A DNA stretch of 64,000 nt from Arthrobacter sp. OY3WO11 (GTDB taxonomy: Bacteria; Actinomycetota; Actinomycetes; Actinomycetales; Micrococcaceae), in the NCBI RefSeq assembly GCF_001641125.1, contig NZ_LWLP01000001.1, positions 2,280,715 to 2,344,714 of the forward strand, read 5' to 3'. The notes beneath the pieces are model-generated. The model was given only the letters and a program-made list of their open reading frames with translations, was not told the DNA's origin and did not search any database. Shown here one piece after another: positions 15,210-24,600 of this stretch (position 1 is the stretch's first letter; every line of letters begins with the position of its first letter). The position numbers and the translations under genes were made by a program.

Positions 15210-15476
15210 ATGAGCATCGATCCGCGTGTCGCGCTTCAGTCCTTGACCACCGCTATGGAAGAACACCTTATAGCAGCATCCAACCGCCGCGGAGATGGTG
15301 ACCCCTCCGTGGAGGCAGCGTTCTTTGCCGTCGCAGACGCCTTCGAAGTTTACGAGGATGCGCTCTATGAGGCTTACAACGAGGTGACGCCGCTCCAAGT
15401 CTTTGACGACGAGGAGGACGAGGACGAAGAAAGCGACGTGGATGACGATGAGGACCTGGAGATCGTCCAGGAGTAG
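15210..15476 (+). CDS. Small acidic protein conserved in Micrococcales
   Basis: 88 residues. A helical N-terminal half (ALQSLTTAMEEHLIAASNRRG) is followed by an extremely acidic tail of Asp and Glu over the last 25 residues. A TAACGT hexamer lies six bases before the ATG, suggesting a leaderless transcript. From memory similar proteins recur in this position in Arthrobacter relatives, sometimes labelled as primosomal proteins without support. No function assigned. Confidence 0.75.
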   Translation: MSIDPRVALQSLTTAMEEHLIAASNRRGDGDPSVEAAFFAVADAFEVYEDALYEAYNEVTPLQVFDDEEDEDEESDVDDDEDLEIVQE

Positions 15477-15483
15477 GACTGAC

Positions 15484-16419
15484 TTACAGCGGCGCTGAAA
15501 CATCCTCAAGGGCCCGGGCAATTTCGGGCGGCAGCGGTGTGAGTTGCGCGTCCAACAGCTCTTTGAGCTGCGCGGGTGTGCGCGGACCCACAATGGCGGT
15601 GGCCACGCCGTGCTTGGACAGGAGCCAGCTGAGGGATACGTCCTGCGGCGTCCGCCCCAAGCCCTTGGCAGCCATGCAGACAGCCTCCACAGTCCGGGAC
15701 GGCTTCTCCTCCAGGTACGGCTCAACGTATCCGGCATCGGCCGCTGATGCGGCCCGCGATCCGGAGGGGATGCCGCCGCGGTACTTGCCGGTCAGCGCAC
15801 CGCGGCCCAGCGGCGCCCAAGCCATAAGGCCCAGGCCTGCATCTTCAAGCGCGGGGATGAGCTCAGCTTCGGGCCGGCGCTGCAGGAACGAGTACTCGGA
15901 CTGGACCGCAACCAGCGGGAACCCGGCAACCGCAGCCGCCTTCGCCGTCTGCCACCCGTTGAAGTTGGAAACGCCCGCATACCGCGCCCGGCCGGTACTG
16001 ACTGCGAATTCCAAGGCAGACAGGGTCTCGTCCAGCGGAACGTTGGTGTCCCAGGCCTGGGCAAACCAGATATCCACGTAGTCGGTGCCCAACCTCGCCA
16101 AACTCGCGTCAAGTCCGGTGAGCATGGCGTTGCGCGAGGTGTCCACGCCGCGGCGGCCATCCGGCGTCGTCATCCCCGCCTTGGTGGAGATGGAAATCTC
16201 CGTCCGCGCCACGACGTCGCCCAGCAGTGAGCCGATCATTGCCTCCGACCGTCCGCCGGCGTAGGACGCGGCAGTATCAACGTGCCGGCCGCCCGCACTA
16301 AGGAAGGTACGCAGGAGTTCCGAGGCGTCCTGTTCGTCGGTTTCGCCGGCCCAGCCCATAGTGCCGAGGGAAAGGGCGGACACACGCAATCCACTGTTGC
16401 CGACGTAACGCTGCTGCAT
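15484..16419 (-). CDS. Aldo/keto reductase
   Basis: 311 residues from the ATG at 16417-16419. A longer frame to 16614 crosses into the divergent uppP promoter. The NADPH-dependent barrel shows Asp48, Tyr53 and Lys80 of the catalytic tetrad (DTAASY and ISTK). The fourth residue, usually His in a QxH context, is missing: the strand reads WFAQAWD. This is typical of a subfamily I recall in actinobacteria, but it should lower ordinary carbonyl reductase activity. VSNFNGW and the late IVGPRT block bind the nucleotide. Substrate unknown. Convergent with the acidic protein and divergent from uppP. Confidence 0.88.
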   Translation of the reverse strand: MQQRYVGNSGLRVSALSLGTMGWAGETDEQDASELLRTFLSAGGRHVDTAASYAGGRSEAMIGSLLGDVVARTEISISTKAGMTTPDGRRGVDTSRNAMLTGLDASLARLGTDYVDIWFAQAWDTNVPLDETLSALEFAVSTGRARYAGVSNFNGWQTAKAAAVAGFPLVAVQSEYSFLQRRPEAELIPALEDAGLGLMAWAPLGRGALTGKYRGGIPSGSRAASAADAGYVEPYLEEKPSRTVEAVCMAAKGLGRTPQDVSLSWLLSKHGVATAIVGPRTPAQLKELLDAQLTPLPPEIARALEDVSAPL

Positions 16420-16471
16420 AGCAGCAAGCTTACGGGCAGAACCGGCACTGCCTATGACGTAGGGTCTTAGC

Positions 16472-17305
16472 GTGAACTGGTTTGAGGCGGCCCTGCTGGG
16501 CCTAGTGCAGGGACTGACCGAATTTCTACCGATTTCATCAAGTGCGCATCTTCGGATTGTGGGGCAGTTCCTGCCCAATGCCGCTGACCCGGGGGCAGCG
16601 TTCACAGCTATCACCCAGTTGGGTACTGAAACCGCGGTCCTGGTCTATTTCTGGCGGGATATTGTCCGGATCGTTAAGGGCTGGACGGGTTCGCTTTCCG
16701 GGAAGGTATCGCGTCAGGACCCGGACGCCCGGATGGGCTGGCTGGTCATCCTGGGAAGCCTGCCGATCATCGTTCTGGGCCTCCTCTTCCAGGACCAGAT
16801 CGAGTCGGTGCTCCGCAGCATGTGGATCGTAGCCACCATGCTGATCGTCTTCGGACTCTTCCTGGCCGTCGCCGACGCCATCGGCAAGCAGGAACGGGAC
16901 CTCAGCCGGCTGACCTACAAGCACGGCATCCTCTATGGCTTCGCGCAGGCCCTGGCCCTGATTCCCGGCGTTTCCAGGTCCGGAGGCACCATCACAGCCG
17001 GCCTCCTGATGGGTTACACCCGCGAGGCCGCCGCCCGCTATTCGTTCCTTCTTGCCATCCCTGCGGTGTTCGGCAGCGGGTTCTACCAGCTCTACAAGAC
17101 GGTCACCAATGAGGGCATCGCCGGACCCTACGGATTGCCGGAAACGGCCCTGGCCACGATGATCGCTTTCGTTGTGGGATACGTCATCATCGGCTGGTTC
17201 CTGAAGTTCGTCTCCACCCGCAGCTACCGGTTGTTTGTCTGGTACCGGATCTTCCTTGGGCTGGCGCTGTACCTCCTGCTCGGTTTCAATGTCATCAGCG
17301 CCTAG
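16472..17305 (+). CDS. uppP: Undecaprenyl-diphosphate phosphatase
   Basis: 277 residues with about eight membrane helices. The two BacA/UppP signature blocks are present: [13 protein letters not shown] at about 15-27 with the catalytic Glu, and [13 protein letters not shown] at about 168-180. The enzyme dephosphorylates undecaprenyl diphosphate at the membrane to recycle the lipid carrier for peptidoglycan and wall polymers, and confers basal bacitracin resistance. The start is a GTG with a TAGGGT hexamer six bases upstream, suggesting leaderless transcription. mshC follows after 15 bases. Confidence 0.95.
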   Translation: MNWFEAALLGLVQGLTEFLPISSSAHLRIVGQFLPNAADPGAAFTAITQLGTETAVLVYFWRDIVRIVKGWTGSLSGKVSRQDPDARMGWLVILGSLPIIVLGLLFQDQIESVLRSMWIVATMLIVFGLFLAVADAIGKQERDLSRLTYKHGILYGFAQALALIPGVSRSGGTITAGLLMGYTREAAARYSFLLAIPAVFGSGFYQLYKTVTNEGIAGPYGLPETALATMIAFVVGYVIIGWFLKFVSTRSYRLFVWYRIFLGLALYLLLGFNVISA

Positions 17306-17320
17306 CACTAGGCTTGGTGT

Positions 17321-18598
17321 GTGAAATCCTGGATATCCCGCCCCGTTCCTGACGTGCCCGGAAGCATGCCCGCCATCCGGCTGTTCGACACAGCGGTGCG
17401 CCGCGAGGTGGTACTGGAGAACGAGAGCCGGCCGTCCATGTACGTCTGCGGCATCACGCCGTATGACGCCACCCACATGGGGCACGCATCCAGTTACGTG
17501 GCTTTTGACCTGTTGAACCGGGCCTGGCGGGACTCCGGCCGTGACGTTGCCTATGTGCAGAACGTCACGGATGTTGATGATCCGCTCCTGGAACGCGCCG
17601 AGGCTACAGGTGTTGACTGGCGGGATCTGGCTGCCGGCCAGATCGAGCTTTTCCAGACGGACATGGAAGCACTGAACGTCCTGCCGCCGGACCACTATGT
17701 TGGCGCTGTGGAGTCCATTGGGCTGATCGTCCCGGAAGTGGAACGGCTTGTGAGCCTGGGGCTGGCCTACACGGTTCAGGGCACCAATGGCGAGCCTGAC
17801 GGGGACGTCTATTACGACGTCGAGGCGGCGGGCAAGCAGTCCGTCGCAGCGGATGCGTGGTCCCTGGGATGCATCTCCGGACTGGCGGAGAGCGAGATGC
17901 TCGAGCTCTTCGCGGAACGCGGCGGCGACCCCGGAAGGGCCGGCAAGCGGCAGGCCCTGGACCCGCTCCTGTGGCGCGTGGCGCGTGAACGGGAACCGAG
18001 CTGGCCCGGCGGCAGTCTGGGAGCAGGCAGGCCCGGCTGGCATATCGAATGCACAGTCATCGCACAGAAGTACCTGCCTTCACCCTTCACCGTCCAGGGC
18101 GGCGGTTCGGACCTCATCTTCCCCCACCACGAAATGGGCGCCGGACACGCCTACTCCCTTGCGGGTGTTCCGCTGGCAAAGCACTACGCCCACGCCGGCA
18201 TGGTGGGCCTCGATGGCGAAAAGATGAGCAAGTCCAAGGGAAACCTGGTGCTCGTGTCGAAACTACGGGCGGCAGGGGAGGAGCCCGCCGCGATCCGCCT
18301 TGGCATCCTCGCCCACCACTACCGCTCCGACTGGTCCTGGACGAACGAAGGGTTCGAGGAGGCAAAGGCCACACTGGCTGCGTGGCGCCGGGCCCTGCGC
18401 CACGCTCCCGAGGGCTCCGCCGCGCCGCTTGTGGCCGAGATGCGCGCAGCGCTTGCCGCCGACCTCAACGCTCCTGCCGCCGTCTCGGCGGTCTCCCGCT
18501 GGGCGGAGCAGGCAAACGCCGACGGCGGACCGGCAAGTCCTGCCGACCAGGCCCTGGTCAAGGACGCGGTGGACGCTTTGCTGGGAGTGCTTCTCTAA
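17321..18598 (+). CDS. mshC: L-cysteine:GlcN-inositol ligase (mycothiol biosynthesis)
   Basis: 425 residues from a GTG. It is a class I aminoacyl-tRNA-synthetase-like fold related to CysRS. Cys43 begins the zinc site ([15 protein letters not shown]), with HMGH serving as the HIGH motif at 52-55 and KMSKS at about 301. The length and the [10 protein letters not shown] block distinguish MshC from CysRS, which is longer. The enzyme activates cysteine with ATP and joins it to glucosaminyl-inositol, the penultimate mycothiol step. Mycothiol is the main thiol buffer of actinobacteria. The gene lies just after uppP with a TAGGCT hexamer between them, so it may have its own promoter. A hairpin terminator follows. 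Confidence 0.95.
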   Translation: MKSWISRPVPDVPGSMPAIRLFDTAVRREVVLENESRPSMYVCGITPYDATHMGHASSYVAFDLLNRAWRDSGRDVAYVQNVTDVDDPLLERAEATGVDWRDLAAGQIELFQTDMEALNVLPPDHYVGAVESIGLIVPEVERLVSLGLAYTVQGTNGEPDGDVYYDVEAAGKQSVAADAWSLGCISGLAESEMLELFAERGGDPGRAGKRQALDPLLWRVAREREPSWPGGSLGAGRPGWHIECTVIAQKYLPSPFTVQGGGSDLIFPHHEMGAGHAYSLAGVPLAKHYAHAGMVGLDGEKMSKSKGNLVLVSKLRAAGEEPAAIRLGILAHHYRSDWSWTNEGFEEAKATLAAWRRALRHAPEGSAAPLVAEMRAALAADLNAPAAVSAVSRWAEQANADGGPASPADQALVKDAVDALLGVLL

Positions 18599-18617
18599 CC
18601 GCCTGTTCACAGCATTG

Positions 18618-18645
18618 GGCAGCGCCCCCTTTGCAGGGCGCTGCC
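18618..18645. terminator. Hairpin terminator between mshC and the PAC2 gene
   Basis: A 10-bp GC-rich stem (18618-18627 with 18636-18645) with an 8-base loop between two convergent stops. There is no clear T-run on either side. Confidence 0.6.
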
Positions 18646-18647
18646 GG

Positions 18648-19553
18648 TCACGGCCGGTCCTGGCCCCGACGCTTCAGATAACGCTCGAACTCGCGGGCAA
18701 TCGACTCACCGGTGGCTTCCGGGAGATCGGCCGTGTCCTTTGCTTCCTCGAGCTGCCGGACGTAGGCCGCGATTTCGGGATCCTCCGTGGCCAGTTCGTC
18801 CACGCCCCGTTCCCACGCGTCCGCTTCCTCAGCCAGTTCATGCGTGTCCAGGGGAACCTGGAGCAGTTCCTCGATCCGGTGCAGGAGCGCCAGCTGGGCT
18901 TTCGGCGACGGCGCCTGGGCAACATAGTGCGGGACGGCGGCCCATAGCGAAACCGTGGGGATGCCTGCCAGCAATGCCACCTCCGACAGCACACCGACAA
19001 TACCCACCGGGCCTTCATACTGCGAGGCTTCCAGGTTCATCCGTTCACGCAGCGGGGCGTCGTCCGACGAGGTGCTGACCGGAATCGGCCTGCTGTGCGG
19101 AACGTCCGCCAGGAGAGCCCCGACCAGGACAACATAGTCAACGTTCAGCGCCTCGGCATGGACCAGGAGCTCCGCCGTGTAAGCGCGCCATTTATAGGAC
19201 GGCTCCGTGCCCTGGACAAAGATGACATCCACGTTCGAGTCCGGAGCGCTTGCCTTAAAGATCCGTGTGGACGGCCATTTGATCTTGCGTTCACCGGCAG
19301 CGTTCCTGCGCACGGTGGGCCGCGTGAACTGGAAGTCGTAATACTCGTCGGCGTCGATGGAGGCCACTTTCTTGCCGCCCCACAATTTGTTCAGGTAGCG
19401 CAGGGAGTCGCTGGCCGCTTCCCCCGCGTCATTCCAGCCTTCAAAGGCGGCAAGCATCACTGTCACGCGCTGTCCGTCAGCTACCGGCTGCAGGAACCGC
19501 TCCTGTTCGGGCCCGGCACCCGGTTCTGTGGTGTCTCCCTCGAAGCTATTCAT
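18648..19553 (-). CDS. PAC2 family protein
   Basis: 301 residues. The PAC2 (proteasome assembly chaperone 2-like) domain is recognisable from LAAFEGWNDAGEAASDSLRYL, the DADEYYDFQ strand, VVLVGALLADVPHSRP, and a loop of PTVSLWAAVPHY. The family appears in actinobacteria and archaea and shares its fold with eukaryotic proteasome chaperones; its bacterial role is unproven, and the proteasome locus 3 kb away may be coincidence. The acidic C-terminal helix (about 225-300) may form a coiled coil. Divergent from the HAD hydrolase gene at 19705. Confidence 0.9.
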   Translation of the reverse strand: MNSFEGDTTEPGAGPEQERFLQPVADGQRVTVMLAAFEGWNDAGEAASDSLRYLNKLWGGKKVASIDADEYYDFQFTRPTVRRNAAGERKIKWPSTRIFKASAPDSNVDVIFVQGTEPSYKWRAYTAELLVHAEALNVDYVVLVGALLADVPHSRPIPVSTSSDDAPLRERMNLEASQYEGPVGIVGVLSEVALLAGIPTVSLWAAVPHYVAQAPSPKAQLALLHRIEELLQVPLDTHELAEEADAWERGVDELATEDPEIAAYVRQLEEAKDTADLPEATGESIAREFERYLKRRGQDRP

Positions 19554-19704
19554 TTCTTCACCCTACGTCCAAGGACCACGGCAGTGCATTGAATGAAGCG
19601 CCGAAACATCACGCAAAAGCAGCGCGGCCGGTGCCGGGGAGCGCGATATTCGCCAAGGGCGTAGCCATCAACCGGCGCCCAGACAGTCCCCGTAGACTGG
19701 GGGC

Positions 19705-20442
19705 ATGCGATTGCCAGCCGACAGTTCCCCGCTTAAAGCCGTCCTGTGGGACATGGACGGGACGATCGTTGATACGGAGCCCTACTGGATCGCCGCCGAA
19801 CACGCGCTGGTGGAAGCCCATGGCGGGACGTGGTCCCATGACCAGGCCATGCAGCTGGTTGGGCAGTCGCTGACTTTCTCGGCCGGGCTCCTCCAGGATG
19901 CCGGCGTGGAGCTGGAAATCCGGGACATCATCGACACCCTCACAGGTTCGGTGGTCAGCAGCGTCCAGCGCCAGGTGCCGTGGCGGCCGGGTGCACGCGA
20001 ACTCCTTGAGGAACTCCACGTCGCCGGCGTCCGGTGCGCACTGGTCACCATGTCCGAGGGCCCGCTGGCCAGGCAGGTGGTGGCCAGCCTCCCACGGCAA
20101 TACTTCGAGGTCCTGGTAACAGGGGACACCGTAACCCAGGGCAAACCACACCCCGAGGCGTACCTGACCGCCGTCGAATGGCTGCAGGACGCAGACCCGG
20201 ACCTGGGCCTGCACCACTGCGTCGCTTTGGAGGACTCGGTGCCCGGTGTCTCCGCGGCCGTGGCGTCCGGCGTGGCCACCGTGGCAATTCCCCATATTGT
20301 TCCGCTGCCCGAGGATGAGCGCTACACCCTGTGGGATTCCCTGGCAGGCCGCACCGTGACCGACCTCGAATCGCTCCTCCTCGGCGTCCCGGGGCTTCGC
20401 GGGTCCGCTGAACCAGCCCGGCCGCTTGGGGACCGCCGGTGA
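19705..20442 (+). CDS. HAD-superfamily hydrolase (beta-phosphoglucomutase-like)
   Basis: 245 residues. Motif I is LWDMDGTIVDTEP with nucleophile Asp16 and general acid Asp18. Motif II is in LVTMSEG, motif III is the Lys of GKPHPEAYL, and motif IV is VALEDSVPGVSAAV. The helical cap lies between motifs I and II, as in subclass IA. The expected function is dephosphorylation of a sugar phosphate or a similar small metabolite. Its last codons overlap the GTG of the site-2 protease gene (GTGA), so the two are coupled. Confidence 0.92.
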   Translation: MRLPADSSPLKAVLWDMDGTIVDTEPYWIAAEHALVEAHGGTWSHDQAMQLVGQSLTFSAGLLQDAGVELEIRDIIDTLTGSVVSSVQRQVPWRPGARELLEELHVAGVRCALVTMSEGPLARQVVASLPRQYFEVLVTGDTVTQGKPHPEAYLTAVEWLQDADPDLGLHHCVALEDSVPGVSAAVASGVATVAIPHIVPLPEDERYTLWDSLAGRTVTDLESLLLGVPGLRGSAEPARPLGDRR

Positions 20443-21605
20443 CCGAGACCACTGTCCCGCCCAGGCGCGAAGGCATTCCACTGGGCCGGATTGCCGGCGT
20501 CCCGGTGGTGCTGGCCTACTCCTGGTTCATCATCGCCGCCTTCACGGTCATCGTGTATGGACCCGTCCTGGCCGGGCAGAACCCGGCCCTCGGCGTCAGT
20601 GCCTACATCGTGGCGTTCGCCTACGCCGTCCTGCTGCTCGTCTCCGTCCTGGTCCACGAACTCGCCCACGCCCTGACGGCAAAAATCTACGGCTGGCCCA
20701 CGCAGAAGATCGTGCTCAACCTGTGGGGCGGGCACACCCAGTTTGAGAGCTTCACCGCTTCGCCGGGACGCTCCGTCCTGGTGGCCCTCGCCGGGCCGGC
20801 CGCGAACTTCATCCTGGCCGGAGGAGCATGGCTCCTTCTCAGCACGGTAAGCATGGGCAGCGTTGCCGAGATCCTCACCAATATCTTTATGTGGGCCAAC
20901 TTCCTGATTGCTGTCTTCAACGTGCTCCCGGGCCTTCCCTTAGACGGCGGACGGCTGGTCGAATCCGCAGTGTGGAAGGCCACGGGCAGCCAGGCCAAGG
21001 GCACGGTGGCGGCTGGCTGGGGAGGGCGCATCATCGTCGTCGCCATCGGTTACTGGTTCGTTGCCAGGCCGCTGCTTGCCGGGGATGCTCCTGACTTCAG
21101 CCTGCTGATGATCACCGTGCTGGTAGGTGGTTTCCTTTGGATGGGCGCCTCAGCATCGATCCAGCAGGGTACCCTCCGGGGGCGGCTCCACCTGGTCAGC
21201 GCGGCAGGGCTTTCGACCCCCGCCGCCGGCCTGCCTTCAGCGGCCACAGTGGAGGACGCACGCCAGTACATTGGCGGGGGCGCCACGTCGCTGGTGGTCT
21301 GCGGACCGGACGGCCGGCCGGAGGCAGTTGTGGATCCGGCCGCACTGTCCTCGGTTCCTGTCCACGCCGCGGCGTCGACCCCCATCACCGCCGTCTCCTA
21401 TGCGTTGGCTCCCGGCGCCTATGTCCCCGAATGGTCCAAAGGACAGGAACTGCTCCAGTTCCTGTCCCAGCTGGAAGGACGGCACTACGCCGTCGTAGAC
21501 CACAACGGCAAGGTGACCGGGCTGCTCTCCCAGGACGCTGTCCTGGCCGCCATCACTGGAAAACCGCGACGGCCCGATACGCGCCGGCAGGACCAAAACC
21601 GGTAG
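20439..21605 (+). CDS. Site-2 protease of the M50 family (Rip3-like) with C-terminal CBS-like region
   Basis: 388 residues from a GTG overlapping the previous stop. Six membrane helices are visible. Zinc residues are HELAH at 73-77 and NVLPGLPLDGGR at about 161-172, whose Asp is the third ligand. After the membrane part comes a soluble C-terminal portion of about 150 residues with the alternation of a CBS pair (SLVVCGPDGRPEAVV and HYAVVDHNGKVTGLLSQDAV). Members such as mycobacterial Rip3 cut membrane-bound regulators; the CBS part probably senses a nucleotide. Followed at 21699 by trmI, a common pairing in actinobacteria. Confidence 0.92.
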   Translation: MTETTVPPRREGIPLGRIAGVPVVLAYSWFIIAAFTVIVYGPVLAGQNPALGVSAYIVAFAYAVLLLVSVLVHELAHALTAKIYGWPTQKIVLNLWGGHTQFESFTASPGRSVLVALAGPAANFILAGGAWLLLSTVSMGSVAEILTNIFMWANFLIAVFNVLPGLPLDGGRLVESAVWKATGSQAKGTVAAGWGGRIIVVAIGYWFVARPLLAGDAPDFSLLMITVLVGGFLWMGASASIQQGTLRGRLHLVSAAGLSTPAAGLPSAATVEDARQYIGGGATSLVVCGPDGRPEAVVDPAALSSVPVHAAASTPITAVSYALAPGAYVPEWSKGQELLQFLSQLEGRHYAVVDHNGKVTGLLSQDAVLAAITGKPRRPDTRRQDQNR

Positions 21606-21698
21606 AGTTACCTGCCGGCCGGTGCATTGCCGCCGCACACGCCGGAATGTTTCCACACAACATGCAGGCGCCACAGTTTTACAGGAGCGAGGAAAGTC

Positions 21699-22766
21699 AT
21701 GAGCAGCGAAACCGCCGTCAACGAAGCCACAGGAGCAGCGGTCCCGGCCGGGGCTGCAACCGGCGGCTCGCAGCCGGTGGGCGCCGCGCGGCGCCGGGGA
21801 CCCTTCCGCGAAGGCGAGCGCGTCCAACTGACGGACGAACGCGGCCGCATGAACACCATCACCCTCGAAAGCGGCGGGGCATTCCACACCCACCGGGGCT
21901 TCCTGAACCACGACGACATCATCGGCATGGTGGACGGCTCAGTCGTCGTGAACAACGTTGGACAGCAGTACCAGACCCTGCGCCCCCTGCTGTCCGATTT
22001 TGTCCTGTCCATGCCGCGCGGTGCTGCCGTCGTTTACCCCAAAGACGCCGGGCAGATCGTCACCATGGCGGACATCTTCCCCGGCGCCCGCGTCGTGGAA
22101 GCGGGTGTTGGCTCCGGCGCCCTCTCCATCTCGCTGCTCCGGGCAGTCGGTGACAACGGCTACCTGCACTCCTTCGAACGGCGTGAAGAGTTCGCTGACA
22201 TCGCCCGCGGCAACGTCGAGACGATTTTTGGCGGCCCGCACCCCGCGTGGCAGGTATCGCTGGGCGACTTCCAGGAAGAGGTTGTCCGGAGCGAGGCGCC
22301 GGGTTCAGTGGACCGCGTGGTGCTGGACATGCTGGCGCCCTGGGAATGCCTGGATGCCGTGGCCACGGTGCTCGCCCCCGGCGGTGTCTGGATCAACTAC
22401 GTCGCCACCGTTACCCAGCTTTCGCGCACTGCCGAAGCCATCCGGGCCGATGGCCGTTTCACCGAACCCGACGCCTGGGAGTCGATGGTGCGCGGCTGGC
22501 ACCTGGAAGGGCTCGCCGTCAGGCCGGACCACCGGATGGTGGCTCATACCGGCTTCCTGCTGGTCACCCGGCGCCTGGCCGACGGCGTTACCGGCATCTC
22601 CGTCAAGCGGCGCCCCTCCAAGACAGACTTCAACGAAGAAGACGTCAATGCGTGGACGCCTGGTGCTGTGGGGGAGCGGCAGGTCTCCGACAAGAAGCTC
22701 CGGCGGGCAGCCCGGGACGCCATCGCGGGCACAAACGTCAAGGACGATCCCGAGGTCACGAACTAG
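21699..22766 (+). CDS. trmI: tRNA (adenine-58-N1)-methyltransferase
   Basis: 355 residues from the ATG at 21699 with AGGAGCGAGGAAAG upstream. A longer frame from 21627 lacks support. The N-terminal small beta domain is followed by a class I SAM fold with VVEAGVGSGALSISLLRAV as motif I, then LDMLAPWECLD as motif IV. TrmI methylates A58 in the T-loop of tRNAs as a homotetramer, stabilising tRNA. The Ala-rich first 25 residues are probably disordered. It heads the proteasome neighbourhood, as in other actinobacteria. Confidence 0.93.
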   Translation: MSSETAVNEATGAAVPAGAATGGSQPVGAARRRGPFREGERVQLTDERGRMNTITLESGGAFHTHRGFLNHDDIIGMVDGSVVVNNVGQQYQTLRPLLSDFVLSMPRGAAVVYPKDAGQIVTMADIFPGARVVEAGVGSGALSISLLRAVGDNGYLHSFERREEFADIARGNVETIFGGPHPAWQVSLGDFQEEVVRSEAPGSVDRVVLDMLAPWECLDAVATVLAPGGVWINYVATVTQLSRTAEAIRADGRFTEPDAWESMVRGWHLEGLAVRPDHRMVAHTGFLLVTRRLADGVTGISVKRRPSKTDFNEEDVNAWTPGAVGERQVSDKKLRRAARDAIAGTNVKDDPEVTN

Positions 22767-22848
22767 TCCACATTTCGGGAGTCTCCATCCCTACCTGCCT
22801 TGTTGGGGCTAATGTCTTAATAGAAGCGCAGGAAGGGGCTGATACATC

Positions 22849-24600
22849 ATGGAGACACCAAACCAGGACTCCGGACGTACACCGGCAGAGCAGTCTGCCG
22901 CCAACGACCTCTCGGTTGCAGACCGCCAGGTCAACATCCTCCGGGACAAGCTCAGGCACATAGATCGCCAGCTGGCTGCGGCAACGCAGAACAACACCAA
23001 GCTGGTCAGCATGCTTGAAACCGCGAAGGCCGAAATCCTCCGGCTAAAGAACGCCCTGGACCAGGAAGGGCAACCGCCCTACAGCTTCGGAACCATACTC
23101 CAGCTGAATCCAAAGCGGCAGCCGACACCCGGCAGCAGCGGGCAGGCGGCCACCGAGGAATCGGTGGACATCTTCAATGCCGGCCGGAAGATGCGGGTTG
23201 GCATCAGTCCCCTGGTGAACATGAACCAGCTGGCCGTGGGTCAGGAGGTCCTCCTGAACGAGGCGCTTCTCGTCGTCGCCGGGCTCGGCTACGAGCGCGC
23301 GGGTGAGCTGGCCACGCTCAAGGAGATGCTGGGAGCGGACCGTGCCCTCGTGGTGGGGCGTGCCGATGAAGAACGGGTCGTCCGGCTTTCCGGCGCGCTC
23401 CTGGCCCAAAAGCTCCGGGTGGGCGATGCCCTGTCCATTGACTCAAGGACCGGATACGCCCTCGAAAAAGTGCCGCGCTCCGAGGTGGAGAACCTGGTCC
23501 TGGAGGAAGTCCCGGACATCACCTACGAGGACATTGGCGGCCTGGGGCCCCAGATTGAGCAGATCCGCGACGCCGTCGAACTGCCCTTCCTCCACCCCGA
23601 CCTGTACCGCGAGCACGGCCTCAAGGCGCCCAAGGGCATCCTCCTCTACGGCCCTCCCGGCTGCGGAAAAACCCTGATTGCCAAGGCCGTCGCCAACTCA
23701 CTGGCTGCACGGGCCGCGGAGCGTTCCGGCAACGTGGACCTCAAAAGCTACTTCCTGAATATCAAGGGGCCGGAACTCCTCGACAAGTACGTCGGTGAAA
23801 CCGAGCGGCACATCCGGCTGATCTTCTCCAGGGCACGCGAAAAGGCCTCGGACGGCAGCCCCGTTGTGGTGTTTTTCGACGAAATGGATTCCCTGTTCCG
23901 CACCCGCGGCACCGGAATCTCGTCCGACGTCGAAACAACCATCGTGCCGCAGCTGCTCAGTGAGATCGACGGCGTGGAGCGGCTGGACAACGTGATCGTC
24001 ATCGGTGCGTCCAACCGTGAGGACATGATCGATCCGGCCATCCTCCGGCCGGGCCGGCTGGACGTCAAGGTCAAGATTCACCGTCCCGACGCCGAGGCCG
24101 CCGCCGATATCTTCAACAAGTACATCACCACTGACCTTCCGTTCCATGAAACGGACCTGGCAGAGCATGACGGCGATGTGCAGGCCACGGTGGACGCCAT
24201 GGTCCAGCGGACGGTGGAAGCCATGTATTCCACGGACAAGTCCAACGAGTTCCTGGAGGTCACCTATGCCAACGGTGACACCGAGATGCTGTACTTCAAG
24301 GACTTCAACTCCGGAGCTGTGGTGCAAAACGTGGTGGACCGCGCCAAGAAGTACGCCATTAAGGACCTCCTGACCACCCACCAAAAGGGGCTTCGGATCG
24401 AGCACCTGCTGCGCGCCGTCGTGGACGAGTTCCGCGAGCACGAAGACATGCCCAACACCACCAACCCTGATGACTGGGCACGGATCTCCGGCAAGAAGGG
24501 CGAACGGATCACCTACATCCGCACCATTGTCCAGGGCAAAGCCGGCCAGGAACCCGGTAAATCCATCGAGACGATGCCGTCAACAGGCCAGTATCTATGA
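22849..24600 (+). CDS. arc: Proteasome-activating AAA ATPase (ARC/Mpa)
   Basis: 583 residues. The N-terminal coiled coil (about 20-70, [17 protein letters not shown] onward) recruits Pup-tagged proteins. Tandem OB-fold domains follow. The AAA module has Walker A GPPGCGKT near 268-275, Walker [11 protein letters not shown] and an arginine-rich RPGRLD. The C-terminus ends GQYL, the docking tail that opens the 20S gate. The hexamer unfolds pupylated substrates into the PrcAB core. A TAATGT hexamer and AAGGGG upstream suggest its own promoter. The TGA overlaps the ATG of dop. Confidence 0.97.
   Translation: METPNQDSGRTPAEQSAANDLSVADRQVNILRDKLRHIDRQLAAATQNNTKLVSMLETAKAEILRLKNALDQEGQPPYSFGTILQLNPKRQPTPGSSGQAATEESVDIFNAGRKMRVGISPLVNMNQLAVGQEVLLNEALLVVAGLGYERAGELATLKEMLGADRALVVGRADEERVVRLSGALLAQKLRVGDALSIDSRTGYALEKVPRSEVENLVLEEVPDITYEDIGGLGPQIEQIRDAVELPFLHPDLYREHGLKAPKGILLYGPPGCGKTLIAKAVANSLAARAAERSGNVDLKSYFLNIKGPELLDKYVGETERHIRLIFSRAREKASDGSPVVVFFDEMDSLFRTRGTGISSDVETTIVPQLLSEIDGVERLDNVIVIGASNREDMIDPAILRPGRLDVKVKIHRPDAEAAADIFNKYITTDLPFHETDLAEHDGDVQATVDAMVQRTVEAMYSTDKSNEFLEVTYANGDTEMLYFKDFNSGAVVQNVVDRAKKYAIKDLLTTHQKGLRIEHLLRAVVDEFREHEDMPNTTNPDDWARISGKKGERITYIRTIVQGKAGQEPGKSIETMPSTGQYL

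Noticed and set aside
16538..18043. 501-codon open frame on the minus strand
   Set aside because: Antisense to uppP and mshC, both certain.
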